In this document: one piece after another, positions 35,540 to 46,654 of the stretch
Layout: every line of letters begins with the position of its first letter
How positions within the stretch are numbered: the first letter of the stretch is position 1
NCBI GenBank assembly: GCA_025084515.1
Contig: JAJAGP010000345.1
Coordinates: 399,640 to 463,639, forward strand
DNA: 64,000 nt
Direction: 5' to 3'
Source: Ancistrus triradiatus
Lineage: Eukaryota > Chordata > Actinopteri > Siluriformes > Loricariidae
Made by a program: the position numbers and the translations under genes
The notes under the pieces: generated by a model
Database searches by the model: none
What the model was told of the DNA's origin: nothing
What the model saw: the letters and a program-made list of their open reading frames with translations, nothing else

Positions 35540-35590
35540 GATGTTTTGGTCACTTTTGAATGTTGGTGGTGCTTTCACACTCGTGGTAGC

Positions 35591-37858
35591 ATGAGACGGA
35601 CTCTACAACCCACACAAGTGGCTCAGGTAGTGCAGCTCATCCATGATGGCACATCAATGCGAGCTGTGGCAAGAAGGTTTGCTGTGTCTGTCAGCGTAGT
35701 GTCCAGAGGCTGGAGGCGCTACCAGGAGACAGGCAAAAACAGAGACAAGCCATAACACCATGAGCCGTGGAGGAGGCCTACGAGGGCAACACCCAGCAGC
35801 AGGCACCGCTACCTCCGCCTTTGGTGGGGTGCAAGGAGGAACAGGAGGAGCACTGCCGACAGCCCGGCCAAATGACCTTCGATGGGCGGAGAGCGGCATC
35901 AAACTGCATGTTGTCTGCCCAAACGGGGGGGGGGGGGGGGGGGAGAAGAAGAATAATTAGAAGGAAGAGGGTGAGAAGAAAAGAGGGCAAGAGAAAAGAA
36001 AACACTAACGGTACGAGAGACACAAAAAGGGGGGAGGGGGGAAAGTGGGGGAGGAGGAACGAAAAGCGGGAAAGAGGAGAGGAGGGAGAAGAGAGTAAGC
36101 ATAAAAACAAGAAAGGAAGAGGAGAAGGGAGTAGAATGAGGGGACGGGAAGAGCAGAAAGAGGAAACAAAAAAGGGGCAGAAGAAAATAGGGAAGAAATA
36201 ATGAAAGGGTAAAAAAAGGGGAGGAACAGGACGAAGAAAGAAGGGGACTGAGAGGAACGGTAGTGGGGGGGAGAAAACGTAAAAGGCAAACAGAAAGGAG
36301 GCAGGGGTGAGTGTGGGAGTAGGAAGGGAGAGAGAGTAGTGGTAAAAGGGACCAAAGAAGGAACGCAAGAGAAAAAAAGGAGAGGCGAATGGGAAAAATA
36401 AAGTGGACGGTTCTAGAGGAAAGGGAATAGCGGGAAAGGGAAAAGCAACGAAATCAATATGTGGAAAGGTAGAGGAAAAAACGAGGATGTCGCAAACTGA
36501 GGCCGGAGAAAGAAAAAAAGAAAACACAAGAGGGGAAAAAAGAGGAAGGGGGTTATAAGAGGAAAGGAGGAAAGAGGCGAGGGAGAGCCCGAAGAGCAAC
36601 GGAAGGGGAAGGAGAAGAGAAAGTCACGAGAGAAGTCCTGAGGAAAAATAATAGAAAGAAATGGAGAAAGAAAGAAATGAGAAAAGAGGGCGAAACTAAG
36701 AGAAAAAAAAGGAACCCGAATGAGAGGAAAAAGGCAAAAGAGGTTAAGAGAACTGAAAACAAGGGCTGATTAAAATAAAGGGAAGGAAGGAGCAGCGAAA
36801 AGAGAGAGACAAGAAAAGGTAGGGAAGGAGATCGAATGTAGGAGATAGAGAAGTTAAAAAAATGAGGGAAGAAAAAAAAGGTGGGAAAAAAAGAGAGAGA
36901 GGGTAACGTAGGTAGGAGGCAAAGAGGGGGAAAAGAAGATGGAAAAAAAACGAGGAGAAGGGAAACAGACGGAGATGAGAGCAGCAGAAAACGAATAAAA
37001 GCGGAGCGGAGGCGGTACGGAAGGGGGGAAGGGGGGAGACCGGTAGCGAGTTAGCGAACGAAGGAATGCGGAGATAAGAAACTGGGGAGGGAGAAAAAAT
37101 GATGGGTCTGGAGAGTTAGAAGCTGACTCCCATGAGGATGGTATGAGGGCCCGACGTCCACAGATGGGGGTTGTGCTCACCGCCCAACCCGTGCAGGACA
37201 CTTGGCATTTGCCAGAGACACAAGATTGGCAAATTCTCCACTGGCGCCCTGGTGCTTTTCACAATGAAAGTCAGGGTTCACACTGAGCACATGTGACAGA
37301 ACGTGACAGAGTCTGGGGAGACGCCGTGGGAGAGCGATCTGCCTGCCTGCAACCCTCCTTCAACATGGCCGGTTTTGGCAGTGGGGCCAGTGGATGGGGT
37401 GGGGTGGCATTTCTATTGAGGGCCGCACGCCCTCCATGTGCTCGCCAGAGGTACCTGACTGCCATTAGGTACCGAATGAATCCTCGACCCCTTGTGAGAC
37501 CCCCTTGTGAGATGCTGGTGCTGTTGGCCCTGGGTTCTTCCCTAATCAGGACAATGCCTAAAACATCAATGTGGCTGGAGTGTGTCAGCATTTCCTGCAA
37601 TATGAAGCATTGAAGCTATGGACTGGCCCACGTGTGCCCCAGGACTGCATCCGATTGGCACATCTGGGGGACCATCCATGTCTCGCTTTCCCCCCCATCC
37701 ACCAACTCACGTTGCACCACAGACTGTCCAGGAGTTGGCGGATGCTTTAGTCAGTCTGTGAGGAGATCCTTAGGAACCATGCCGCCAACCTCATCAGGAG
37801 CATGCCCAGCGTGGTTAGGGAGGTCCATACAGGCACGTGGAGGCCACCACAATACTGA
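35591..37858 (+). pseudogene. Tc1-D transposase pseudogene (interrupted)
   Basis: The relic starts MRRTLQPTQVAQVVQLIHDG and has a helix-turn-helix segment (TSMRAVARRFAVSVSVVSRG), with a stop at about codon 55. The next recognisable piece ends CMLSAQT at about 35924. After the purine block the homologous protein resumes near 37121 with HEDGMRARRPQMGVVLTAQ. Later pieces include a middle like SACLQPSFNMAGFGSGASG and a decayed C-terminus; the stop is at 37856-37858. In related transposases SAQT is followed almost at once by the HEGGMRARRP stretch, so little or no coding DNA seems lost at the junction. Stops and frameshifts are present throughout. Confidence 0.75.
35926..37115. other. Purine-rich block of about 1.19 kb
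   Basis: Begins with a run of 19 G (35925-35943) and then consists almost wholly of irregular A and G. In two sampled 60-base rows (starting 36121 and 36841), 54 and 55 bases are purines. No clear repeat unit is visible, unlike ordinary GA or GGA satellites. The long minus-strand frame across it (36599-35778) is a composition artefact. It may be real polypurine DNA or a sequencing/assembly error. Confidence 0.85.
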
Positions 37859-38089
37859 AGCCTTATTTTGACTTTGTTTTAAGGACATTACATCAAAGTT
37901 TGGATCAGGCTGTAGTGTGTTTTTTCACTTTAATTTGTGTGTGACTCCAAATCCAGGCTCCAATTGGGTTATACATTTTGATTGCATTGATGATTTTTTG
38001 TTGATTTTTGTGTCAGCACATTCAACTTTGGACAGAACAAAGTATGTTAAGTTAGTATGTTAATGTATATATATTATACACACACACAC

Positions 38090-39582
38090 AGCACCGGGGG
38101 CCAAAAGTATTTAGTCAGTCACTGATTTGTGCAAGTTCTCCAACTTATTGATATGCGAGAGGTCTGTACTTTCATAGGTCGCTTCAGCTATGAGAGACAA
38201 AATGAGAACAAAATCCAGAAATCACATTGTAAGATTTTGAAAGAATTTAATTGTAAATTATGGTGGAAAATAATTATTTGGTCAAAAAATTTGTTCACCA
38301 ATACTTTGTAACCATAAATCTTTGTTGGCATGACAGAGGTCAAATGTTTCCTGTAAGTCTTCACCGGTTGGCACACACTGTAGCTGGTATATTTTGGCCC
38401 TTCCTCCATGCAAGCTCCTCTAGGCAGTGAATGTTTTGGGGCAACACGACTTTCAACTCTCTCCACAGCAATTTTCTAGTGGGGTTGATGTCCTGGAAGC
38501 CTGCTAGGTCACTCCAGACCCTTGAATAGTTTTTACAAAACCACTCCTTCGTTGCCTGAAACGGTGTGGTTGAGACTCATCATGCTGGACAAGACCCAGC
38601 CACGTTTCCATCTTCAATGCTCTCACTGATGGAAGGAGGTTTGTCTTAAATCTCACGATACAGGGCCCCGTTCATTCTTCCCTTAACACAGATCAGTCGT
38701 CCTGCCCCCCCTGCAGAAAACATCCTCAAAGCATGACGTATCCACCCCTTGCTCACCGTAGTATGGCGCAACTCAGAATTCTTCTTCCTCCAAACATGGC
38801 GAGTTGAGTTTTTACCAAAAAGTTCTATTTTTGATCCACCTTACTTCTCTGGCAAACGTCAGACTGGCCTGGACATGTACTGGCCTAAGCAGAGGGGCAC
38901 GCCTGGCCACTGCAGGTCCGAGTCCTCTCCGCGTAGTTGGTTAACTGATGGTAAGTCCTTTGTTACTTTGGTCCCAGCTCTCTGCAAGGTCATTCATCAG
39001 GTCCCACTCCGTGTGTTTCTGGGATTTTTGCTCACCGTTCTCATGATCATTTTGACCCCACAGGATGAGATTTTGCTTGGAGTCCCAGATCGAGGGAGAT
39101 TATCAGGTCTTGTATGTCTTCCATTTTCTTACAATTGCTCCCACAGCTGATTTATTCACACCAACCTGCTTGCCTATTGTAGATTCACTCTTCCCAGCCT
39201 GCTGCAGGTCTACAATTTTCTTCCTGGTGTCCTTTGACAGCTCTTTGGTCTTGACCATTGTTGAGTTTGGAGTCTGACTGTTTGAGGCTGTGGACAGGTG
39301 TCTTTTATACAGATAACGAGTGGAGGACAGAAGAGCATCTTAAAGAAGAAGTTACATGTCTGTGAGAGCCAGAAATCTAGCTTTTTTTGTGGGTGACCAA
39401 ATACTTATTTTCCACCATAATTTAAAATTAAATTCTTTAAAAATCCTACAATGTGATTTCCTGGATTTTTTCTCATTTTGTTTCTAGTTGAAGTGTACCT
39501 ATGATGAAAATTACAGACCTCTCTCAGCAAGTAGGAGAACTTGCACAATCAGTGGCTGACTAAATACTTTTTTGCCCTAATG
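38090..39582 (-). mobile_element. Tc1-A element, near full length, degenerate
   Basis: The left end 'caaaagtatttagtcagtca' and right end 'gtggctgactaaatactttt' are inverted repeats of lineage A. The outermost bases are changed at both ends. It follows a short CA run. A minus-strand transposase relic lies between the arms. Confidence 0.8.
38300..39258 (-). pseudogene. Tc1-A transposase pseudogene
   Basis: The minus strand starts at an ATG (39258-39256) in the context caacaATGGTCAAGACC, with the second residue changed to Val compared with other copies (MAKTKEL). Pieces of the helix-turn-helix and the KRLTSV C-terminal motif are readable. Many short indels break the frame, and the catalytic HDNDP region (near 38580) is destroyed. 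It is inactive. Confidence 0.75.
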
Positions 39583-40319
39583 CATATTACGTAGACATTA
39601 ACCCAGAATTCACTGGGCACAGGCTGACTCTTACCACTAATCCACTGGACCAGCATGTTTTATTGGAGAAACCTAGGAGATACAGAGTGTCTATTTAAGA
39701 AAATCAACCCCAATGCAATCATTCAGCAAGATGTTTGGTGTCTAACTTATGCTTCTTTTTTGAAAATTGTGTAATCAACCATTTCTTTAATCTCTAACCT
39801 CTTATAGAGTTTGACCTGTCTGTCGCATCATTTCTCATGCTGCCAGATTGAAGCAAGTGAAGCTAGCTATAATAAAACACTATAAAAAACAGTTTTTCTC
39901 TGATGAACACTGTAGCTCCAGGCATGAGCGTAGTTTCAAATTCTCAGGATTGAGAAAGAAGCCGTGCAAATGAGAAAAGCGGCTCTGCTGTAGCCCAAAT
40001 CAGCGAATAAACTGCAGATGATAACTTACACAAACAGCCACAAACAGCATAAGAGATGGTTTGAGACTCTCTGGTTACATCAGACCAAATTTGGCAGTCT
40101 TCACCATTAAAAGAATTACTTCATGCTACTGAGTGTTAAATCTGATTCCACACACTAACTTTTTCTGTGCTCTTTAACTGGTGATCCAAATAGCAGGTGC
40201 AGAGTGCTGACAGTGGAAAGGGTCCTGAGATGCACAAGAAAGCAACATCAAGATCAACCAACAGGACCACTGCTTCCTCTGGGTGACGCTGGACAAATAC
40301 ATTAGGTTCTTAGGAATCC
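39583..40319. other. Unique non-coding stretch
   Basis: No recognised gene or repeat. Confidence 0.4.
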
Positions 40320-40745
40320 TTGTCTAGCAAAATAGAACCCCAAATCTGAAAAAAGTAATGACAGTATGGAAAATGCAAATAAAAATGCAGTGTTTCTTAT
40401 ATTCACTTTATTCATTATTTCACTGCAGACAGTATGAACCCAAGATATTTAATGATTTGTCTTTTCAACTTAATTTGTTAATAAACATCCATTCCTGCAT
40501 TTCAGGCCTGCAGCACATTCCAAAAAAGTTGGAAAGGGGGCGATTTAGGTGTAGTAATGGAAAAAAAAAACGACAACCACTAAATAATGTCAACAAGTGA
40601 TTGTAATCAGGATTTGGTACAAAACAGGATTCTGTAACTTTGAGGAACAAAGATGGGCAGAAGATCTCCAGTTTGTCAACAAATGTGTGAGAAAATTATG
40701 AAATGTTTAAAAATTGGAAAATGTTCTACATGTGACCACAGCTTT
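40320..40745 (+). repeat. Dispersed fish repeat, class uncertain
   Basis: 'aataaacatccattcctgca' followed by 'cacattccaaaaaagttgg' and 'gatctccagtttgtcaacaa' are motifs I recall from a widespread fish DNA repeat. No ends were recognised. Confidence 0.45.
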
Positions 40746-40859
40746 TCCCTACTTCATTTCCCAGTGCTCATCACTCCTCATCAGAGTGCAGTACAGTATC
40801 ATTAATGCATATCTTTCATCCAGGAAAATTCAAAATTCAGAGTATGGTTTCTGGAGAAT

Positions 40860-40945
40860 GTGTATTTATGTTTATTAAAAGATTCGCATCGTAAAGTCGA
40901 AATATTGTAAGTCGGGCCATCATAAAACAATGTGAGTACCTGTAT
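40860..40945. repeat. MITE-end-like fragment
   Basis: 'aaagtcgaaatattgtaagt cggg' ending 'gagtacctgta' resembles one end of a MITE. Confidence 0.3.
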
Positions 40946-40954
40946 CATAATATA

Positions 40955-42033
40955 CAGTGGGACATAAGTATTTAGTCAGCCACTGATTGTGCAAGTTCTC
41001 CTACTTAGAAAGATGAGAGAGGTCTGTAATTTTCATCATAGCTACACTTCAACTATGGGAGACAAAATGAGAAAAAAAAATACAGGAAATCACATTGTAG
41101 GATTTTTAAATAATTTAATTGTAAATCATGGTGGAAAATAAGTATTTGGTCAATAACAAAAGTTCAGCTCAAGACTTTGTAACATAACCTTTGTTGGCAA
41201 TGACAGAGGTCAAATGTTTTCCTGTAAGTCTTCACCAGGTTGGCACACACTGTAGCTGGTATTTTGGGCCCATTCCTCCATGCAGATCTCCTCTAAAGCA
41301 GTGATGTTTTGGGGGCAACACGGACTTTCAACTCCTCCACACATTTTCTATGGGTTTGAGGTCTGGAGACTGGCTAGACCACTCCAGGACCTTGAAATGC
41401 TTTTTATGGAGCCACTCCTTCGTTGCCTGAGCGGTGTGTTTGGGATCATTGTCATGCTGGAAGACCCAGCCACGTTCCATCTTCAATGCTCTCACTGATG
41501 GAAGGAGGTTTTGGCTTAAAATCTCACGATACATGGCAAGGTTCAACGTTCATTCACAGCTGATTTATTCACACCAGCCTGCTTTGCCTATTGTAGATTC
41601 ACTCTTCCCAGCATGGTGCAGGTCTACAATTTTCTTCCTGGTGTCCTTCGACAGCTCTTTGGTCTTGGCCATGGTTGAGTTTGGAGTCTGACTGTTTGAG
41701 GCTGTGGACAGGTGTCTTTTATACAGGTAACAAGGTCAAACAGGTGCCATTAATACAGGTAATGAGTGGAGGACAGAAGAGCTTCTTAAAGAAGAAGTTA
41801 CAGGTCTGTGAGAGCCAGAAATCTTGGTTGTTTGTGGGTGACCAAATACTTATTTTCCACCATGATTTACAATTAAATTCTTTAAAAATCCTACAATGTG
41901 ATTTCATGGATTTTTTTTTCTCTCATGTTGTCTCTCATAGTTGAAGTGTACCTATGATGAAAATTACAGACCTTTCTAAGTAGGAGAACTTAGCACAAAT
42001 CAGTGGCTGATTAAATACTTTTTTTCCCCACTG
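40955..42033 (-). mobile_element. Tc1-A element with both ends and an internal deletion
   Basis: Begins CAGTGGGACATAAGTATTTA after TA 40953-40954 and ends 'aatactttttttccccactg' at 42033. About 0.4-0.5 kb is missing relative to the copy at 38090, with the junction near 41553 (gttcattc joined to acagctgattt). With both termini present it could have been moved in trans. Confidence 0.85.
41170..41672 (-). pseudogene. Tc1-A transposase, internally deleted
   Basis: The start ATG is at 41672-41670 (MAKTKEL context). After the deletion the minus strand carries a clean 72-codon segment (41546-41328) with FQHDNDPKHTAQATKEW and SPDLKPIENVW. The second catalytic Asp and the Glu are 34 residues apart, so the family residues survive. 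The first catalytic Asp and most of the DNA-binding domain are gone. The frame ends just after ENVWRS. Confidence 0.8.
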
Positions 42034-42529
42034 CAGTTGGTGCGTTTTGCACTTAAGAAGCATTTATTTATTTACTGGACAGTGCACTTTTCGTAGTCAC
42101 ACAGTTTCTATTCTTGATTAGAGATTAGTCAAACTCTCAACCTTAGCTGAGAGAAGTAGAACCTCGTAACCAGCTGCCAGTCACAATATTTGCATTTTAC
42201 AAAGATAAAAAACAAGAACTGCTATTGGGTAAAATAACTTTGGTTTGGCCCAAATACTCAAGCATACCTGCTTCTTCACGTTATAGGAGGTATAGTTGCC
42301 TGTTCCACGTCAGTACCGCCATCTCCTTGCAGCATGTGTTCTTTTTTGTGCATAACAGAGTAATTAAATTGTGGGAGCTCTTTGTGAGGTATTGGCTGGT
42401 ACAAATGCCAGCAAATATTAAAAATCCCATGAGTGCTTTTAGCCCACCACACAGCGTTGTGTTGATATGAAGTTATGAAAATTCATCATATTTGGTAGCA
42501 AATGTCATAAAAGCTGTCCAATCAGAATG
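42034..42529. other. Unique non-coding stretch
   Basis: No gene or repeat was recognised. Confidence 0.4.
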
Positions 42530-42690
42530 TGACCTTATTCATGTGACTTTAGTTCACACATGTTGGCTCGATGCTAAGAATGTCACTGTGAATGCTAAGT
42601 GAGCCAGGACTAAAATGCAACAATATCATATTCTGCTTTGGTCCGGACCAAATGAACCGGAACTACAAGTATGAACACACCCTAAATGTA
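42530..42690. repeat. MITE-end-like fragment
   Basis: 'ggtccggaccaaatgaaccg' and 'gtatgaacacaccctaa' resemble the end of a fish hAT-type MITE. A SINE starts right after it. Confidence 0.4.
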
Positions 42691-42691
42691 A

Positions 42692-42862
42692 AGGTTGTGG
42701 TAGCCTAGCGGTTAAGGTACTGGACTCTGGACCAGAAGTCCAGGGTTCAAATCCCACCTCTGCCAAGCTGCTACTTTTGGGTTCTTGAGCAAGACCCTTA
42801 ACCCACAACTGCTTGGATTGTAAGACTGTACTAATTGTAAGTCGCTCTGGATAAATGTAAAT
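42692..42862 (+). repeat. SINE-1, tail-deleted
   Basis: Head TAGCCTAGCGGTTAAGG, B box GGTTCAAATCC and gtcgctctggata joined directly to aatgtaaatg, so the 'agggcgtctgctaaatgctg' stretch is deleted. 42863-43150 holds nothing recognised. Confidence 0.85.
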
Positions 42863-43200
42863 GTTCTCAACTGTGCTTTGTATTCCACCAATTATGAGTG
42901 ACCCCATCATCCCACATCAGCAGGTGGCTACACCTACAATTGCACTATGTTAAATAGCATGTTATGTTATCCACCAAAACTTGCTGTTACTATATTAAGT
43001 GTCCTATTTAGTAGAGTAGTATGTAGTTTTAGGTGGAGCCTGTGTCTAGGCGCAGAAACAACAGACTACATTATAGCTGTTTTCAAGATTTTCAAAAAGC
43101 AACAAATGTGCATTTGTCTGTTTCATGAACCACCTACAAAAGTAACCTAAAATACTCATTTTGATTATTTAAATAGTCATGGCCAGTTAGACACAATGGA

Positions 43201-44243
43201 CACTTTACTAGCCACACTGTGCTACTACTGGCTTGAGTCCCTTTTGCCTTCAGATCTGCTTTAATTCTTCGTGGCATAGATTCACCAAGGTGCTGGAAAC
43301 ATTCCACAGAGATCTGTCCTTGTTGACATGATAGCATCATGCAGATTTGTCAGCTGCAAATCCTTGATGTGAATCTCCTGTTCCTCCACATGCCAAAGGT
43401 GCTCTATTAGATTGAGGTCTGGTGACTGTGGAGGCCATTAGAGTACAGTGAACTCATTGTCATGTTCAAGAAACCAGTGTGAGATGATTTGATCTTTGTG
43501 ACATGAAGCATTATCCTGGTGGAAGTGGCCTTCAGAAGATGGTACTCTGTGTTCATAAAGGGATGCACATGGTCAGCAACAATACTCATCTAGGCTCTGG
43601 CTTTTAAACTTGGTAAGTGTGCCAAGAAAATATCCCCCACACCATTACACCACCAGCAGCCTGAACCATTGATACAAGGCAGGATGGATCAATGCTTTAA
43701 TGTTGTTTACACCACATTCTGACCAGGCCATCCAAATATCCCAGCAGAATTTGAGACTCGTCAGACCACTCAACATTTTTCCAATCTTCTATTGTCCAAC
43801 TTTGGTGAGGCAGTGTAAATTGTCGCCTGTCTGAGCTGATATGAGCCTGATCCTGGTGTGGTCTTCTTCTGCTGTAGCCCATCTGCATCAAGGTTTGACT
43901 TGTTGTGCATTCAAATGTGCTCTTCTGCATACCTTGGTTGTAACAAGTGGTTATTTGAGTTATTGTTTCCTTTTTATCAGCTCAAACCAGTCTGGCCATT
44001 CTCCTCTGACCACTGGCATCAACAAGGCATTTTCACCCTGAGAACTTCCCTCACTGGATATTTTCTCTCTTTCATGCCATTCTCACATTCAAAGTCACTT
44101 AAATCACCATTCTTCCCCATTGTGATGCCCGGTTTGAATTAGCAGGTCTTCTTGACCTTGCTTAAATGCATTGAGTTGCTGGCATGTAATTGGCTGAGTA
44201 GACTTTGTGTTAATTAGCAGTTGAACTGGTGTACCTAATAAAG
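43201..44243 (-). mobile_element. Tc1-like transposon, lineage E, degenerate
   Basis: 'cactttactagccacactgt' (left) and 'tggtgtacctaataaagtg' (right) are inverted ends. The right end runs straight into a TG microsatellite. A transposase relic lies on the minus strand. Confidence 0.75.
43220..44130 (-). pseudogene. Tc1-E transposase pseudogene
   Basis: Minus-strand pieces include QSWTIEDWKNVEWSDESQIL (near 43800-43740), which contains the first catalytic Asp in the family SDES motif. Others are SIVADHVHPFMNTEYH (43585-43540) and ECFQHLGESMPRRIKADLKA (near 43300-43245), the C-terminal motif of many fish Tc1 transposases. The pieces lie in three frames with stops between them. The catalytic Asp-Glu pair region (near 43480-43400) is decayed. 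It is inactive. Confidence 0.75.
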
Positions 44244-44262
44244 TGGTGTGTGTGTGTGTGTG

Positions 44263-44330
<68 letters not shown>
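44244..44330. repeat. (TG)n microsatellite
   Basis: About 87 bases of TG with one CG interruption, directly abutting the lineage E terminus. Confidence 0.97.
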
Positions 44331-44332
<2 letters not shown>

Positions 44333-44749
44333 TGAGAGTGAGCGAGAGTGAGCAAACCTATTTTAAAAGTATATTCATAAAAATATATGTTTTATTGTAT
44401 TCATTAATTTTATTTACTTTTAATTGCTTTGTCAGTCACGTTTTGTTTTATATACTGTAAAAACCACTTTGCGCTATTAATAATGTATGCGCAGTAACTT
44501 CTACTGATAAGAAACTGCTCCATTATGGTTGAGTAAAGACGATTACAACCATTGAGTGAACACATGGGAGGTTTTCCGTTTGTAATTATTGAATAACTCA
44601 TCTTAATACACGTCTGAAAGATTGAATACTTTCAAATCCATCTATATTTAATGTAATTAAGTTGTTTTATTCGAAATGTTAAGTGTTTATGCATTAACTC
44701 TCCGTGTTTACATTACCTCACTTACTTTTACCAGCAAGTTGGCCCAAGA
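44331..44749. other. Unique non-coding stretch
   Basis: Repeat-free AT-rich DNA ahead of the candidate promoter. Confidence 0.4.
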
Positions 44750-45014
44750 ATTAATAGTCTGTTTTGGGGGGAATGATCCATTTCGCGAATAGGGGACAGT
44801 TATCAGTCTGAAATCGAGCGTTCTTAGATGTATATGTTTTAAAGTTAGATAAAATAACAGACGTAATCAAAAACTATTTTACGGTCGTGTTAGCTTTCAC
44901 AAAGTTTAAACAACTTGTGAAGTGTCTGAATGGATGTTGTGATTTTCCGGCAGCCCCCTCTCAGACTGCGTGGTTCAGCCTGCGGAATTTTAAAGGCAAC
45001 ATGGCGACAGGGTG
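44750..45014 (+). promoter_or_regulatory. Candidate promoter and 5' leader
   Basis: Repeat-free, with CpGs that are scarce elsewhere (ttcgcgaatagg, atcgagcgttc, acggtcgtg, tccggcagc, gactgcgtgg, cctgcggaat). There is no clear TATA box. A short upstream frame, MATG-stop, begins at 45001. The GC shift and the exon that follows suggest a CpG-type promoter, with the transcription start probably between 44900 and 45000. This is inference. Confidence 0.35.
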
Positions 45015-45099
45015 ATGATGGATGACGGGGGAATATCAAGCGTTTATTCGAGTGTCATGGCGACTTGGTCGGTGTTTATGAATGCCATACGTCGGAAAG
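45015..45099 (+). CDS. Candidate first coding exon of an unidentified gene
   Basis: Opens at ATG 45015 (a second in-frame ATG is at 45018). It encodes MMDDGGISSVYSSVMATWSV followed by FMNAIRRK plus one base, ending at the donor G|GTAGGA (GT at 45100-45101). A third in-frame ATG (45057, context gtcATGG) is also a good start. The exon lies in a CpG-containing, repeat-free pocket. Phase 1 at its end fits the exon-like segment at 57900-57946, giving RRKGWRSHFWLVPVFWKIL. I do not recognise the protein. It is rich in Trp and hydrophobic residues and may be membrane-associated. Against it: only 28 codons, no homology check, and the link to any downstream exon is unproven. Confidence 0.4.
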
Positions 45100-46027
45100 G
45101 TAGGACTAATGCCTCGGTTACAAAGGTTGGACGTGTGGTATTTGCTATTTAGCGCTATGGAGGGCTGACAACACGGTGTGTCCTTTAGTGTAGGAGTCCT
45201 TGGAATGAAGCTCAAAGACTCGTGCAGAAAATGGCCAAAGTCACTATTAATAAATAAATAAATAAACAGATAAGTGCTTTATTATGCCAATGTTACGTAA
45301 CGGTTAAATACGTTGCACCGCGTAAGTGTCCTTTAAATCATGTTTCAACTTTTTAAAACCCATTTAATCCCAGCTATATGCAGGTACTCTTATTTTATGT
45401 CGCGGAAAGAAATGTTAATTCAAACGTTGGGTGCTTGTAGTGGGTTGTGAAAGCACACACGGTTTCCTGTTTATTATCTGCATGGACCGTATATGGTTAA
45501 TTTTTGTCAGGTGAACCTACCATATAGGTAAACTAAGTAGCTAGCTACATGTTCTACATAACTGAAGGTATATTGGAGGTTAACACAATTTTGTCTTAGT
45601 CGAGTGGGTACCCAAAACGAGCAGCCAGAATTAACAGAAGCAAAGCAAAAGTCTGCATAAGGTGCATTAGGAGGAGACCTTGAACGAACCAGGAGACCCC
45701 ATTTCAGCTGCACCACTTCCTGTCAAATGTTTGTGTTTTACTGGGTCCTATTCAGGAGTTGAGTGACTTTATCAGTGGTTTCAGATTTCCACCCTGTTCA
45801 AGTGTGCTGTTATTGTGAAGTGGAAACATCTAGGAGCAACAGCAGCTCGGCCACAGCTAGTAATTTCCGTCTGTGGACTCACCAGCTTGGACAGTAGTGT
45901 TAAGACGCTTTCGCACCAAACAGTCCAGTTCTAAGAACTATGAGAAAGTTCCTCTGGTGTGAAAGTGCCTTTAGACTTGTCTGCTGCTATGATTACTGTC
46001 ATTTAGCCAAAAAGATGAATCATTTGG
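45100..46027. other. Putative first-intron sequence
   Basis: Unique DNA, with a short (AATA)n near 45250 and a MITE-end-like scrap at 45905-45975 (aagttcctctggtgtgaaag). Confidence 0.35.
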
Positions 46028-46190
46028 ACTGCGGTGGCCTAGTGGTTGAAGTACTGGACTATGGACCAGAAGATCTAGGGTTCAAATTCCACCTCTGCCA
46101 AGTTGCCATTGTTGGGTCCCTGAGCAAGGCACTTAACCCACATTTTCTTGGATTGTAAGACTACTCAGTTGTAAGTCTGTCTGGGTAAAA
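46028..46190 (+). repeat. SINE-1, old copy
   Basis: Head TGGCCTAGTGGTTGAAG, B-box-like GGTTCAAATTCC, body gttgggtccctgagcaaggc, and a tail decayed after 'agtctgtctgggtaaa'. Confidence 0.75.
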
Positions 46191-46654
46191 ATAGCAAATT
46201 ATTTTAACAAAAATGTCAAGCTGGACCAGTGAGTAAGCAGCACAGATAGTGAACAAACGGAGCTTGGGAAACAGACTTGAATTTGTCGCACTTTAAAAGC
46301 ACATATGGAATTTAAATAGTATATACGAGCTTGCTTCCCTGCTTGGGAATGCATTTGTGTTTTGACCATCCTTGTGCTTTGTTAAAGCTGATGTTTAATG
46401 GCAACACGCACCAAACAAAGGCTTTTAATAGCAGAGAATGTGATTAAGGAACTGAGAAACAGGTGTGAGGAACCACCAGCTTTATTGCAGCTTTGCCATA
46501 GATCAAATTTTTGCCGAGACTGACATTCAGCTCAGCTTCTGCTGAAGAGGGCTTCTTCAGTACGACAGGAAGCTGCAAGACAAAAATAGCTAATAAAGAA
46601 TAGTCTGAAATGTGTTCATTTTCAAAAAAGTTACTCTGAACCTCATAAAACATG
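46191..46654. other. Unique non-coding stretch
   Basis: No gene or repeat was recognised. Confidence 0.4.

Larger units (their letters stand above)
35540..38045 (+). mobile_element. Tc1-like transposon, lineage D, with purine insert
   Basis: A transposase relic occupies 35591-35925 and 37116-37858. Its 3' region (ttaaggacattacatcaaag, then 'gtcagcacattcaact') is typical of a fish Tc1 family. The right terminus is lost at about 38045. A block of about 1.19 kb of A/G sequence interrupts the transposase gene. Confidence 0.75.

Noticed and set aside
35778..36599. 273-codon minus-strand frame
   Set aside because: It lies in the purine-rich block. A strand of C and T rarely forms stop codons, so the long frame follows from composition. 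The product is Phe/Ser/Leu/Pro low-complexity.
37293..37613. 106-codon plus-strand frame as a new gene
   Set aside because: It is part of the decayed lineage D transposase, readable as shifted pieces of that protein.
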